40,022 nt of DNA from Bacteroidota bacterium (GTDB taxonomy: Bacteria > Bacteroidota > Ignavibacteria > Ignavibacteriales > Melioribacteraceae), in NCBI GenBank assembly GCA_021801605.1, contig JAJYXU010000073.1, forward strand, positions 1 to 40,022. The letters run 5' to 3'. Numbering within the stretch: position 1 is the first letter of the stretch; every line of letters begins with the position of its first letter. The notes under the pieces were generated by a model. It was given only the letters and a program-made list of their open reading frames with translations. It had not been told where the DNA came from and did not search any database. A program made the translations under genes and the position numbers. Positions 16,752 to 25,875 of this stretch are shown here, one piece after another.

Positions 16752-18425
16752 ATGCCAACGTTAACTGTTGATGGTATACAGATCGAATTTAAACAAGGAC
16801 AAACTGTAATAGAAGCTGCACGCGCTGCGGGCATTGAAATTCCGCATTTCTGCTGGCATCCGAGTTTATCGGTCTCCGGTAGTTGCCGCGTTTGTCTTGT
16901 GGAAATTGAAAAGATGCCTAAACTTGCTATTTCATGTTCAACATATGCAATGGATGGAATGGTTGTTTACACACAATCGGAAAAAACTTTGCAAGCACGT
17001 AATGCAGTAATGGAATTCATTCTCATCAATCATCCCTTGGATTGCCCAATTTGTGATGAAGCAGGTGAATGCAAACTTCAGGAATATGCTTATGCGCATG
17101 GCAGCGGTGAAAGTCGTTTCGAAGAAATTAAAGTAAGAAAAGAAAAACGTGTTCAACTTGGACCGAATATTAAATTTGACGGCGATAGATGTATCATGTG
17201 CTCGCGTTGTATCCGATTCTCGGATGAAATTGCAAAACAGAATCAGCTTACTTTTATTAAACGTGGAGATAAAGTTACTATCACAACTTTTCCAGGAGAA
17301 TCGTTCGATAATCCTTACACATTGAACACAACCGATATTTGTCCGGTTGGTGCATTAACAAATCAAGATTTTAGATTTAAATCCCGTGTTTGGGAAATGT
17401 CGAAGACAAATTCAATTTGTGTAGGATGTGCTCGCGGATGCAATACGGAAGTTTGGGTTCGTAACAATCAGATATTAAGATTAACACCGCGTCAAAACGA
17501 TGATGTGAACAGTTACTGGATGTGCGACAGCGGAAGATTAAATACTTTTAAAAATATTAATGCCGATAATAGAATTAATGGAACTTTCATACGCAAAGAA
17601 GGAGAACTCCAAAAAGTAACTTGGGAAGAAGCGTTGAAAGTGACTGCAAAAAGTTTGAAGGACTACAAGAGCGGCGAGATCGCATTCATCGGTTCCGCTT
17701 TCACTACATGTGAAGATAACTTTGCTTTAGTAAAATTTGCAAAGTCTCTTGGTGTTGCAAATATTGATTTTGTAAATCATATCATTTCGGGTGATCAGGA
17801 TGATATTCTAATTCGCGAAGATAAAACTCCAAATACACTTGGTGCAGAATTATCGGGAGTAAGAGCAGGCGCTAATGGATTGAGTGTCGAAGGAATAATG
17901 AAAGCAATTAAAGAAAGTAAGATCAAAGCGCTTTATGTTATGGAAGATGATGTTGCATCATTCAGCGATGAACACGAAAAAATTCTAAGCAAGCTTGAAC
18001 TGTTGATAGTTCATTCTGCAAATGAAAACAAAACTACAATGCTGGCAGATATCGTTTTTCCGGCTTCAACATTTGCAGAGAAGAATGGAACATTTGTAAA
18101 CTTTCAAGGAAGAGTTCAAAGAATTCGTCCGGCAGTAGCAACCGATGAGATGGATCGTGCGCTTGATGGAATGGAAATGAGCCGCTGGGATAAATTTGGA
18201 ACCAAGTCCGATCGCTGGATGCAAGGATCAAAATATGATTCTAAACCCAGCTGGAAAATATTTACTATGCTCTCTGCATATCTTGGCGGAAAAACAAAAT
18301 ACGAAATGGCAGAAGATGTTTTCATAGATTTGTCTCACTCTGTTGATAGTTTCAAAAGTCTTGATTATGATACTATTGGTGAACAAGGAGTATTACTTAA
18401 AATTAAACAGGCAGTTACAGTTTGA
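16752..18425 (+). CDS. nuoG: NADH-quinone oxidoreductase subunit G
   Basis: A 557-residue iron-sulfur subunit of complex I. The ferredoxin-like 2Fe-2S domain has C34, then GSCRVCLVE; the His-Cys 4Fe-4S ligand is HPLDCPICDEAGEC; two more clusters use DRCIMCSRCIRF and DICPVGAL; and the N7-type cluster is formed by CVGCARGC with a distant YWMC. The molybdopterin-like domain is present but shorter than in E. coli NuoG (about 900 residues). It transfers electrons from the NADH module to the quinone site. AAAGGAAAG precedes the start. nuoE and nuoF are not next to it in this window. Confidence 0.95.
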   Translation: MPTLTVDGIQIEFKQGQTVIEAARAAGIEIPHFCWHPSLSVSGSCRVCLVEIEKMPKLAISCSTYAMDGMVVYTQSEKTLQARNAVMEFILINHPLDCPICDEAGECKLQEYAYAHGSGESRFEEIKVRKEKRVQLGPNIKFDGDRCIMCSRCIRFSDEIAKQNQLTFIKRGDKVTITTFPGESFDNPYTLNTTDICPVGALTNQDFRFKSRVWEMSKTNSICVGCARGCNTEVWVRNNQILRLTPRQNDDVNSYWMCDSGRLNTFKNINADNRINGTFIRKEGELQKVTWEEALKVTAKSLKDYKSGEIAFIGSAFTTCEDNFALVKFAKSLGVANIDFVNHIISGDQDDILIREDKTPNTLGAELSGVRAGANGLSVEGIMKAIKESKIKALYVMEDDVASFSDEHEKILSKLELLIVHSANENKTTMLADIVFPASTFAEKNGTFVNFQGRVQRIRPAVATDEMDRALDGMEMSRWDKFGTKSDRWMQGSKYDSKPSWKIFTMLSAYLGGKTKYEMAEDVFIDLSHSVDSFKSLDYDTIGEQGVLLKIKQAVTV

Positions 18426-18513
18426 AAATGGAACGTTGATAGTTATGATGATTATGATTCACTATGATTGTTAAAAATCTGCGTTCTATTAAAAAATTCG
18501 GAGTGATTAGTTC

Positions 18514-19545
18514 ATGAACATTTGGGAAATACTAATAATCTCTCTTATTAAGATTCTGATTATTGTTGTAATGCTTCTGCTGACGGTAGCGTATTCAGTT
18601 TACTTCGAAAGAAAGATTAGCGCATGGGTTCAAAACAGAGTTGGACCAAATCGTGTAGGGTGGCACGGGTTACTTCAACCGTTTGCCGATGTTTTTAAAC
18701 TCATGTTTAAGGAAGATATAATTCCTACCGCAGCCAATAAACCGTTACATACGTTAGCCCCGTTCATTGCATTATTTGTTGCATTTGCTACATATGCTGT
18801 AATACCGTTAGGTCCCCCAATTGAATTATTTGGCTACAAAATAAATTTAGTTGTTGCGGATGTTAATATTGGAATTCTTTACGTCCTTGCACTCACTTCT
18901 CTTGGTGTATATGGAATTACTTTTGCGGGATGGTCTTCCGGAAGCAAGTATTCTTTACTCGGAGGAATTCGTTCCTCTGCACAGATGATTTCTTATGAAG
19001 TCTCGATGGGGTTCTCAGTTGCTGGTGTATTATTAATGTCCCAATCTTTGAGTCCCGTAAAAATAGTTGAAGCTCAGCATGGATGGATGTGGAACGCAAT
19101 TCTTCAACCGATAGGATTTATAACATTCTTAGTTTCAGTATTTGCAGAAACCAACAGATTGCCTTTTGATTTACCTGAAGCAGAACCTGAACTTGTTGGC
19201 GGTTACCATACAGAATACAGTTCATTCAAATTTGCCGGTTTCTTTCTAGCGGAATATGCAAACATGGCAATTGCGAGCGCAATAATTGTTACGCTCTATC
19301 TGGGCGGCTACCAGGTTCCTTTCATAGAAAAATTAGGACTCGGTTACACAATTACTACTATTATACAGATTGCTGCTCTCTTAATTAAGATCGGAGCGTT
19401 GTTATTCTTTTTTATGTGGGTTCGATGGTCGTTACCGCGTTTTAGATATGACCAATTGATGAGTCTTGGCTGGAAAGTAATGTTTCCATTGGCACTTGCA
19501 AATATTATTTGGGTCGCAGTTCTAATAATGATTTTTGGATTATAA
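18514..19545 (+). CDS. nuoH: NADH-quinone oxidoreductase subunit H
   Basis: A 343-residue, eight-helix membrane subunit of complex I that forms much of the quinone cavity. Diagnostic segments are YFERKISAWVQNRVGPNRVG (about 30-49), FAETNRLPFDLPEAEPELVGG with its conserved acidic loop (about 209-230), EYSSFKFAGFFLAEYANM, and RWSLPRFRYDQLMSLGWK near the end. GGAG lies nine bases before the ATG. It is 88 bases after nuoG and 44 before nuoI. Confidence 0.97.
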   Translation: MNIWEILIISLIKILIIVVMLLLTVAYSVYFERKISAWVQNRVGPNRVGWHGLLQPFADVFKLMFKEDIIPTAANKPLHTLAPFIALFVAFATYAVIPLGPPIELFGYKINLVVADVNIGILYVLALTSLGVYGITFAGWSSGSKYSLLGGIRSSAQMISYEVSMGFSVAGVLLMSQSLSPVKIVEAQHGWMWNAILQPIGFITFLVSVFAETNRLPFDLPEAEPELVGGYHTEYSSFKFAGFFLAEYANMAIASAIIVTLYLGGYQVPFIEKLGLGYTITTIIQIAALLIKIGALLFFFMWVRWSLPRFRYDQLMSLGWKVMFPLALANIIWVAVLIMIFGL

Positions 19546-19553
19546 ATTGTAGT

Positions 19554-19569
19554 GCGAACTTTAGTTCGC
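19554..19569. repeat. Short hairpin between nuoH and nuoI
   Basis: GCGAACT, two bases, AGTTCGC, flanked by TAGT and TATA. No T run follows. It may protect or separate parts of the nuo mRNA, or be a dispersed repeat. Confidence 0.45.
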
Positions 19570-19589
19570 TATAGATTAAAAGGTCTAAG

Positions 19590-20084
19590 ATGCCGGTACA
19601 AAAAAGAAAAAAAGATTTGAATATTTTGGAGAAACTCTACATTCCTGAAATAGTCAAAGGGATGGCGCTTACTCTTAAAAATATGTTTCGTCCAAATGTT
19701 ACAATGCAGTATCCCGAAATTAGATTTGAACCGCCATCGTCATACCGTGGTCGCCCTGTTCTTGTTCAAGAAAAGAACGGTACCGAACGCTGTGTAGCGT
19801 GCGGATTATGTTCGCGCGTTTGCCCTGCACTTGCAATCGAGGTCCAAGCGGCGGAAACCGAATTGGAAAAAGAAAGATATCCTCAAAAATTTGAAATCAA
19901 TATGCTGCGCTGCATCTTCTGCGGCTTTTGCGAAGAAGTTTGTCCCGAAGAAGCAATTGTGATGAGTAAAGATTATGAATTGGTTTTCAAAAATAGAAAT
20001 GATGGGATTTTTGGTAAGGGTAAACTGCTTGTACCGGTTGATAATTTAAAAGACAGACTGGAATTTTTAAGAAAGTTTAAATAG
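19590..20084 (+). CDS. nuoI: NADH-quinone oxidoreductase subunit I
   Basis: A 164-residue subunit carrying two 4Fe-4S clusters, ligated by [12 protein letters not shown] (about 69-80) and [16 protein letters not shown] (about 110-125). It passes electrons from NuoG to the cluster nearest quinone. The N-terminal stretch [20 protein letters not shown] is typical. nuoJ and later subunits do not follow; the next gene is comM. Confidence 0.96.
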   Translation: MPVQKRKKDLNILEKLYIPEIVKGMALTLKNMFRPNVTMQYPEIRFEPPSSYRGRPVLVQEKNGTERCVACGLCSRVCPALAIEVQAAETELEKERYPQKFEINMLRCIFCGFCEEVCPEEAIVMSKDYELVFKNRNDGIFGKGKLLVPVDNLKDRLEFLRKFK

Positions 20085-20172
20085 AATTTGATGTTTGCCC
20101 CCATTGCAATAACGGATTTTTTTGTTATCTAATTTTTTGTTAGTTTAAATTTAAAATCGGGGAAGCAAATTT

Positions 20173-21228
20173 ATGTTTTCCAAAGTTCTCTCCGGTGCTA
20201 CGTTTGGAATTGACGCCTATCTTGTTGAAGTTGAAACTCATTACGAGAAACAACTTCCTTCTATTACAATTGTAGGATTACCTGATAATGCCGTAAAAGA
20301 AAGCAAAGAAAGAGTGCTTGCTGCCATCAAAAATTCCGGCATAGAATTCCCCCTTAAAAAAATTACCATCAACTTAGCCCCGGCAGATATTAAGAAGGAA
20401 GGGAGTTCATTCGACTTACCAATTGCAGTTGGAATTCTTGCCGCAACAGAAATAATTAATCCGGATTTACTTAATCAGACTTTTATATTAGGAGAACTTT
20501 CACTCGATGGTACTCTTCGTAAAATAAAAGGTGCGTTACCAATTACTGTAGAAGCAAGAAAACTCGGTATCAAAAAGATAATTCTTCCTGCAGAATCTGT
20601 GAAAGAAGCATCTATAGTTGATGGAATAGAAGTTTATGGTTTGCAAAGTCTTATGCAGGTGATTCAGTTCTTAAATGAAGAAGAAAAATTTGACCCGGTT
20701 TATACAAACAAGTATGATATTTTTTCTCAAGTTAATACTTACATGCTGGATTTCTCGGATGTAAAAGGGCAAGAGAATGTTAAGCGGGCGTTAGAAATTG
20801 CCGCTGCGGGAGGACATAATATTTTAATGATTGGACCACCAGGTTCAGGCAAAACAATGCTTGCAAAAAGATTTCCTTCAATTCTTCCGCCGCTCAATTT
20901 TGAAGAAGCACTTGAGACTACAAAAATTCATTCCATTGCAGGAATTCTCCGTAAAGATCAGGCGTTGATAACCGAGCGTCCTTTTCGAAGTCCCCATCAT
21001 ACAATTTCTGATGCGGCTCTAATTGGAGGCGGAACTATTCCGCGACCCGGAGAAGTTTCGTACGCACATCACGGTGTACTTTTTTTAGATGAATTACCTG
21101 AATTCAAGAAAAATGTTTTGGAAGTTTTACGTCAACCGCTTGAAGATTACAAAGTGACTGTGAGCCGTTCTAAAATGTCGCTTGAGTTCCCTGCAAATTT
21201 TATGTTGGCTGCTGCTATGAATCCTTGA
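20173..21228 (+). pseudogene. comM: comM/yifB, interrupted by island insertion
   Basis: The first 351 residues of ComM (YifB, Mg-chelatase-like AAA+ helicase, normally ~510 residues, which promotes branch migration during natural transformation). The Lon-like domain (about 1-170) and the ATPase core with [10 protein letters not shown] (about 220-229), [19 protein letters not shown] and FLDELPEF are intact. The frame stops after MLAAAMNP, where the family always continues CPCG with the rest of the ATPase and C-terminal domain. The stop lies in foreign sequence brought by the serine recombinase element. A GGGGAAG site precedes the ATG. The 3' part should lie at the other end of the island, outside the window. 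Confidence 0.93.
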
Positions 21229-21235
21229 GGTTTCG
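21215..21235. other. Left attachment junction (attL) of the island in comM
   Basis: The comM reading frame breaks at AATCCTTGAGG, and the stop codon of the recombinase lies inside what is still comM sequence, so the last codons of the recombinase are formed at the junction. The exact crossover bases cannot be fixed without the other end. Confidence 0.65.
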
Positions 21236-22714
21236 TTGCCCTTCTGTCATCAATTTATCCCGTGCTGGAACGTACTGAAGTTGAATTGAAATTTCATTTT
21301 GTCCGATAAGAATCTTTTCAGTTATAGTTTCGATGATTCTGCGTTTTTCTTCGGGGGTAAATATTGTCCAGCGATCATAGAGGTCTTTGGTTTCATGGAG
21401 TATTTCATCACTTGAGACCAGTTGGATTTTGAGGAAATCAATCTCGGCTTGTAGTTCCGGTATTTTCTCTCCGATTTGATTATATCGTTCGAAATATGGG
21501 TTGTAGTGGTTTCCAAAACCTTCTTTAGGCATTTCTCCGTCAAGGTAGAGCCTAACGAGCCGATCCATCTCTTGTTTCGCTTTTGTCTGTTCGTTGAGAA
21601 GTGAAGTCAAGAGTTCTTCTTTCTCGTGGATTGTATGATCAGAAGTATTGAGATAATCAAATATTTCTTTTGGAGAAAGTAGGAATTCTTTTAGTTGTTC
21701 ATGGAAGATTGACTCAAGATCATTGGTCCCAATTTTGTTATGACATTTTTGGCAGATGTATTTGGGAGAGTTGGAAGGGACATACATTTTCGTTCCGCAT
21801 TCACAGAATGCGATGCCGGTAAAGAGATGAACTGCTTTTTTGGTTGGACGATGATTCATCTTTTGCTGTTCATCTAAAATCTGGTTGCACTGATTCCAAA
21901 CTTCTTCCGAGATGATCGGTTCGATTTCTGTGAACACCCATTCTGAAGTCGGTTTTAATTCCCATTTCTTGTTCTCTCCTAAACTTTTTGTGTAATTAGC
22001 TCTACGGAGACCTTTTGCAGTATGGTCATGTAGTAACCGGAGAATAGTTGTGTCACTGAATTTTGATCCGTTTCTGGTACGGTATCCGGATTGATTGAGG
22101 ATTCGTGCGACTGTTTTTTTGCGTCTGTGTTCGAGAAAAAGTTCATATAATAGTTTTCTGATTGGTGCTTCTTTGGGGTCGGGCATGAGTTTTTTATCGT
22201 TCCATGTATACCCAAACGGAGCTTGCCCTCCGAGAGGTTTTCCAAGTTTTGCACGGATAGGAACTGATGCTGCGACTCGTTCCGCGATTTCTTCTCGTTC
22301 CCATTGAGCCATCGCTGCAATCATGGTATAAAAGAGACGACCGGCTGGTGTCGAGGTGTCGATTGATTCCTGTAATGAGATCAGATCGGCGTTGTAGGAA
22401 CGAAATATTTCTGCAAAGTCAAGAAGCTCTTTGGTGTTCCTTGCGAGTCTCGCAAGCTTGGAAAAAATAAGTCCAGTGATTTTCCCCGATTTGATATCGT
22501 GAAGCATCCGTTGCGTTTCGGGATGTTCCATAACCGACTTTCCGCTTACGGCTTCAAGTCGGTACACATCTTTCACTATCCATTCTTTAGACTCCGCATA
22601 ATAGCGTGCCCGCTTCTCATGATGTTCCGGGCTTTCTCCTTTGACTTGATCTTCTGTTGAGACGCGAATCCAGATACCCACCGATTTTGTCTCATGCTCT
22701 TTATTTGCATTCAT
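21215..22714 (-). CDS. Large serine recombinase (island integrase)
   Basis: A 499-residue serine integrase. The ATG at 22714 has GGAGTGG upstream and was chosen over the longer frame. The catalytic domain starts [11 protein letters not shown] with the nucleophile at Ser19, and has [15 protein letters not shown] and the resolvase arginines around it. A recombinase domain (PFGYTW..., [12 protein letters not shown]), a zinc-ribbon with [10 protein letters not shown] and ICQKCHNK, and a coiled-coil tail follow. It would integrate and excise the element at comM. It is the end gene of the island, reading outwards. Confidence 0.95.
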   Translation of the reverse strand: MNANKEHETKSVGIWIRVSTEDQVKGESPEHHEKRARYYAESKEWIVKDVYRLEAVSGKSVMEHPETQRMLHDIKSGKITGLIFSKLARLARNTKELLDFAEIFRSYNADLISLQESIDTSTPAGRLFYTMIAAMAQWEREEIAERVAASVPIRAKLGKPLGGQAPFGYTWNDKKLMPDPKEAPIRKLLYELFLEHRRKKTVARILNQSGYRTRNGSKFSDTTILRLLHDHTAKGLRRANYTKSLGENKKWELKPTSEWVFTEIEPIISEEVWNQCNQILDEQQKMNHRPTKKAVHLFTGIAFCECGTKMYVPSNSPKYICQKCHNKIGTNDLESIFHEQLKEFLLSPKEIFDYLNTSDHTIHEKEELLTSLLNEQTKAKQEMDRLVRLYLDGEMPKEGFGNHYNPYFERYNQIGEKIPELQAEIDFLKIQLVSSDEILHETKDLYDRWTIFTPEEKRRIIETITEKILIGQNEISIQLQYVPARDKLMTEGQRNLKDS

Positions 22715-22800
22715 TCGTCCACTCCAAGTAATACAAATCGTTACGATATAGGTACCAATTCCACCAGACAAAAACAATAGGTTGTTGTCGAGAGTTCATA

Positions 22801-22830
22801 TAAAAAACCTGATGCAAAGAGCATCAGGTT
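22801..22830 (-). terminator. Terminator of the SymE-like gene
   Basis: AACCTGATGC (22806-22815) pairs exactly with GCATCAGGTT (22821-22830); on the minus strand a TTTTTTA run follows. It separates the small gene from the recombinase. Confidence 0.88.
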
Positions 22831-22843
22831 AATTATTGTGAGA

Positions 22844-23047
22844 TTAGTGCGCTTCAATCCCAAGAACTTTTTTGATAGTGATTTGATTTTGATCGAGATA
22901 CACTTCGACTGTATCACCAATAACAAATCCAAAGTTCTCAAGATATTTCCCACTGAGACGAATGACAGGATGAGGAGACGCCCGAGGCGAACAATAATAG
23001 GCATAGCACACCTTTCTCTTTCTCATTTTTTTGTCTGGTGATTTCAT
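22844..23047 (-). CDS. SymE-like small protein with AbrB-type fold
   Basis: A 67-residue protein: RKRKVCYAYYCSPRASPHP, then VIRLSGKYLENFGFVIGDTVEVYLDQNQITIKKV. The second half matches the SymE type I toxin/SpoVT-AbrB fold (pattern lsGkwLe..GF.iGd.v.v....g.i.I). SymE of E. coli is an SOS-induced RNA-degrading toxin controlled by an antisense RNA; whether this one is toxic or a DNA-binding regulator is open. AAAGGA lies seven bases before the ATG. It is a single unit ending in a strong terminator. Confidence 0.75.
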   Translation of the reverse strand: MKSPDKKMRKRKVCYAYYCSPRASPHPVIRLSGKYLENFGFVIGDTVEVYLDQNQITIKKVLGIEAH

Positions 23048-23064
23048 TCCATTCCTTTCAAAAG

Positions 23065-23105
23065 TTATAAAAGAGCATGAGCCAGATTGAATTAGCTCTT
23101 TATAA
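23065..23105 (-). terminator. Inverted repeat downstream of the TraD-like gene
   Basis: TTATAaAAGAGC (23065-23076) pairs with GCTCTTTATAA (23095-23105). It lies between the TraD-like gene and the SymE-like gene on the minus strand and could end the first transcript. Confidence 0.5.
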
Positions 23106-23168
23106 TTTTCAGTGTGGCGATGAACGAATAAAAGGAGTGTGATTTTGCCTAGAAGTGAAACTCATTAA

Positions 23169-24494
23169 CTATAATAGTCTTTCTTGAAAGGATTCTCTTA
23201 TAGGCAGTACATTATTTCTAAGGGCGATTTCTTTCTCGACTTGACTCCTCGGCCGCGAATATTTTCTTCGTGATTGTTCAATAATGATAGATTTATAAGT
23301 CTGTGTGATATCCGGTAACGAAAGTGTCGTTCCACTGAACGGTTGTGACGTAACCCCGTCAACCATGAGTTTGAGATATATATTATAGTTAGGAAGATTG
23401 ATAAGATCACGAAGGTTGAATGTTGGACTGAATTCCTTTTCTAGATATTGCGCATCGTCGGTTCCCACCCGGAAGGTAATAATCGTTCCCACGTTCCCGA
23501 AAATAGCGTCACGAATCGATTCGTGAAGTTGCCTTACGTACTGATGTGCGAGTACCAGATGGAGTCCATATTTTCGCGCTTCCGAAAGTACATCGGCAAA
23601 CGAAAGCGTAACGAAGTTGTGGAACTCGTCCACATAGCAATAAAACGATCTTCGTTGTTCTTCAGGTATCCGAGCCCGGCTTACCGCCGCAAGATATATT
23701 AGAGTTGCAATCATCGAACCGAGTAATGAACTGTTATCCTCACCGAGAGAACCTTTCGATAAATTTACGATTAGAATCTTTCCATGATCCATAAGCTCCC
23801 GGAACTTGAAGTTGTTGTGTGTCTGTCCGACGATGTTCCTGAGCGGCAGACTCGTAAGAAAATGACTCATCTTGTTCAAGATGGGTGCGGTAGCTTCCGA
23901 ACGAAGCCAGGCGGAATACTTATCAAATTCATTGTCCCAGAATGAAAGAACCGGCTTCTCAGTAACTGAGGGTAAAATTCGTTTTCGGAATTCAGCTTGC
24001 GTGAGGAGCGGCGTGATATCAAGGAGAGTCCCGTGCTGATATTCAAGGAGCGTGTACAAACAATATCGCAAGATGTGTTCGAGCCGGGGCCCCCAGAATT
24101 CTGACCAGATTTTCTTGAAGACGGAGAGCAATCCTGATACCACAAAATGGTGTGAGTCCTTTGGAATGTTGGCAAGCGGATTCAATGCGATCGGATGTTC
24201 GAAGTCTCCAGGATTGAAATAGACGACATCATCAATTCTCTCCTTTGGAATATAGGACAAGATCGTATCCGCCAAATCGCCGTGAGGGTCGATAAGCGTA
24301 ATCCCGTTTCCTTGACGAATGTCCGAGATTGCCATATTTGCAATCAAGCTCGACTTTCCTGTGCCGGTCTTCCCGACGATATACATATGCCCCCGCCGGT
24401 TTTTTTCTTTAATACCGAACTTCCTCCGGATGTCTCTCCAGTTGGTAATCGCTATGGGGGTGATCGGATTGGATTCATTGTTCGTAGTATTCAT
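23169..24494 (-). CDS. TraD/VirD4-like coupling ATPase
   Basis: A 441-residue ATPase of the HerA/FtsK class related to conjugative coupling proteins. Walker A is VGKTGTGKSSLIANM (about 41-55), followed by ITLIDPHGDLADTIL; Walker B is YCYVDEFHNF (about 288-297); LVLAHQYVRQLHESIRDAIFGNVGT is the sensor region typical of the TraM-recognition type. No membrane segment is visible at the N-terminus, unlike full VirD4. Proteins of this form are frequent on mobile elements with or without a full secretion system; no relaxase or type IV secretion genes are seen here. It is divergent from the next operon, which begins 144 bases away. Confidence 0.85.
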   Translation of the reverse strand: MNTTNNESNPITPIAITNWRDIRRKFGIKEKNRRGHMYIVGKTGTGKSSLIANMAISDIRQGNGITLIDPHGDLADTILSYIPKERIDDVVYFNPGDFEHPIALNPLANIPKDSHHFVVSGLLSVFKKIWSEFWGPRLEHILRYCLYTLLEYQHGTLLDITPLLTQAEFRKRILPSVTEKPVLSFWDNEFDKYSAWLRSEATAPILNKMSHFLTSLPLRNIVGQTHNNFKFRELMDHGKILIVNLSKGSLGEDNSSLLGSMIATLIYLAAVSRARIPEEQRRSFYCYVDEFHNFVTLSFADVLSEARKYGLHLVLAHQYVRQLHESIRDAIFGNVGTIITFRVGTDDAQYLEKEFSPTFNLRDLINLPNYNIYLKLMVDGVTSQPFSGTTLSLPDITQTYKSIIIEQSRRKYSRPRSQVEKEIALRNNVLPIRESFQERLL

Positions 24495-24637
24495 CTCGCC
24501 ATTATAGAGAGACTGTTGTGCAAAAGAAGAAGGGCATTTTTATCTCAAGAGGGAAATCTGCCTCACTTATCTCAATTGACTTCCGAACTCATGATGAACA
24601 TGGATCATTTACAACCATTCATAAGGAGGAAGTATCT

Positions 24638-24988
24638 ATGTCACAATCAAAATCCATCGAATTCTATACCCCGAGCGGTATATTGTTCTGTAAGGCAATT
24701 CTTACCGATCTCGAAACAGTCCCTCATCCCAAATCGGAATCCCTCACAAACCATTCGACAAAACCGGAAAAAGGAAACGGAAAGTCGAACGGTGAGTCGA
24801 TCACCGATCCTCAAAAGCGTCTTCTCTTCCGACTCATGGCAACCAATTATCAACTCGAAGGCGATGCGGCATCCGACAAGATCAAAGAGCTCTTCGGTGT
24901 CAATTCGTTCAAAGAGGTCTCGAAATTTGATGCCAGTAAAGTGATCGAACGCCTTCTCGAAGAAGAACGGGGAGGGAATCATGATTGA
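24638..24988 (+). CDS. Small protein upstream of nuclease, recombination-helper-like tail
   Basis: A 116-residue protein; the ATG at 24638 has a very strong AAGGAGG eight bases upstream, so the longer frame from 24518 is not preferred. The N-terminus (SIEFYTPSGILFCKA) is of unknown family. The C-terminal 55 residues (DPQKRLLFRLMATNYQ, FGVNSFKEVSKFDASKVIERLLEE) follow the pattern found at the ends of phage single-strand annealing and related recombination proteins, where the two-helix tail probably binds partners. Its stop overlaps the start of the nuclease gene by eight bases, so the two are translationally coupled. Confidence 0.55.
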   Translation: MSQSKSIEFYTPSGILFCKAILTDLETVPHPKSESLTNHSTKPEKGNGKSNGESITDPQKRLLFRLMATNYQLEGDAASDKIKELFGVNSFKEVSKFDASKVIERLLEEERGGNHD

Positions 24989-25787
24989 CCATCTCTCAGC
25001 AAGTCAGATCAATCTGTACTTGCAGTGCGGATTGAAGTACAAGTACCAGTACCTCGATCAGCTGCCCAAACCTTTCCGTTCTTCGGCACTGGTATTCGGA
25101 AGTGCGCTCCATTCCACGCTCGAATGGTTTCATCAGCAGCGTATGAGCGGAAGTACCGTTACTCTGGAAAAGCTCTACCAGATATTCGATGCGGATTGGT
25201 ACAGCCAGCGGATTGACGCGGAGATCCATTTCAAAGAAGGAGAAAAAGAAATGAACCTTCTCAACATGGGAAGAGAGATGCTCACGATCTATCTCCAACA
25301 AGAGCATCACAAGGTGAAGGGGTGTGAGATACCTTTCACGGTACCGCTCGTTTCATCGACTACCGGTGACGAACTCGGCATTGCGCTTCTCGGATTCTTC
25401 GATCTAATCGAAGAAGACGGTACTATCGTTGAATTCAAGACCTCCGCAATAGCCTTGAGTGCAAGTGATATCGATTCGCGGCTTCAGTTGAGCGCCTACA
25501 GTTATGCGTATCAACTCCTGTATCGAAAGCCATCGAAGGGAATTCGGGTTGTCGATTTCGTCAAGGCCAAGAAACCTAAAATCGTAGCCATTGAAACCGA
25601 GCGAACGAAGAGCGATCACTTGGGATTTCTGCACACCGCACAGGAAGTGCTGCACGGTATCAAGTCGAATGTCTTTGTGCCTCGCCAGGGGTTCTGGTGC
25701 AAGGAATGCGAATATTCTGATATATGTCCCATGACGAAGGGTAAGAAAGCAATGATGACGGCCGAATCGCTCTCGGTTGCTGTGTAA
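24981..25787 (+). CDS. Cas4/RecB-like PD-(D/E)XK nuclease
   Basis: A 268-residue nuclease of the PDDEXK_1 group. The start LSASQINLYLQCGLKYKYQYLD and the later FGSALHSTLEWFHQ (motif GxxxH) are typical; the catalytic pattern is ALLGFFDLIEEDGTIVEFKTS (Asp then ExK), followed by QLSAYSYAYQLL. One Cys near the start (C12) and the cluster WCKECEYSDIC at the end could ligate a 4Fe-4S centre as in Cas4 and AddB. It likely processes DNA ends with a recombination partner. No CRISPR array or cas1/cas2 is near, so it is not part of CRISPR adaptation here. GC content is higher than in the host genes around it. Confidence 0.88.
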   Translation: MIDHLSASQINLYLQCGLKYKYQYLDQLPKPFRSSALVFGSALHSTLEWFHQQRMSGSTVTLEKLYQIFDADWYSQRIDAEIHFKEGEKEMNLLNMGREMLTIYLQQEHHKVKGCEIPFTVPLVSSTTGDELGIALLGFFDLIEEDGTIVEFKTSAIALSASDIDSRLQLSAYSYAYQLLYRKPSKGIRVVDFVKAKKPKIVAIETERTKSDHLGFLHTAQEVLHGIKSNVFVPRQGFWCKECEYSDICPMTKGKKAMMTAESLSVAV

Positions 25788-25815
25788 GACGGTTCGATGA
25801 AAAGTACAATTCACC

Positions 25816-25847
25816 AATGCCCTGTTGTGTACAGGGCATTCGTTTTT
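25816..25847 (+). terminator. Terminator after the nuclease gene
   Basis: AATGCCCTGT (25816-25825), loop TGTGT, then the exact complement ACAGGGCATT (25831-25840) and CGTTTTT. Confidence 0.9.
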
Positions 25848-25875
25848 AACAACAATCTAAAAGGAGAAAAAAATC

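Noticed and set aside
24195-24944. Long open frame of 249 codons on the plus strand over the TraD-like gene
   Set aside because: It lies opposite a gene with clear Walker motifs and overlaps two real genes; it has no domain of its own. It is a by-product of codon use in higher-GC DNA.
24981-25787. Cas4-like nuclease as evidence of a CRISPR system
   Set aside because: No repeat array, cas1 or cas2 is in the window. The nuclease overlaps a recombination-type small gene instead.
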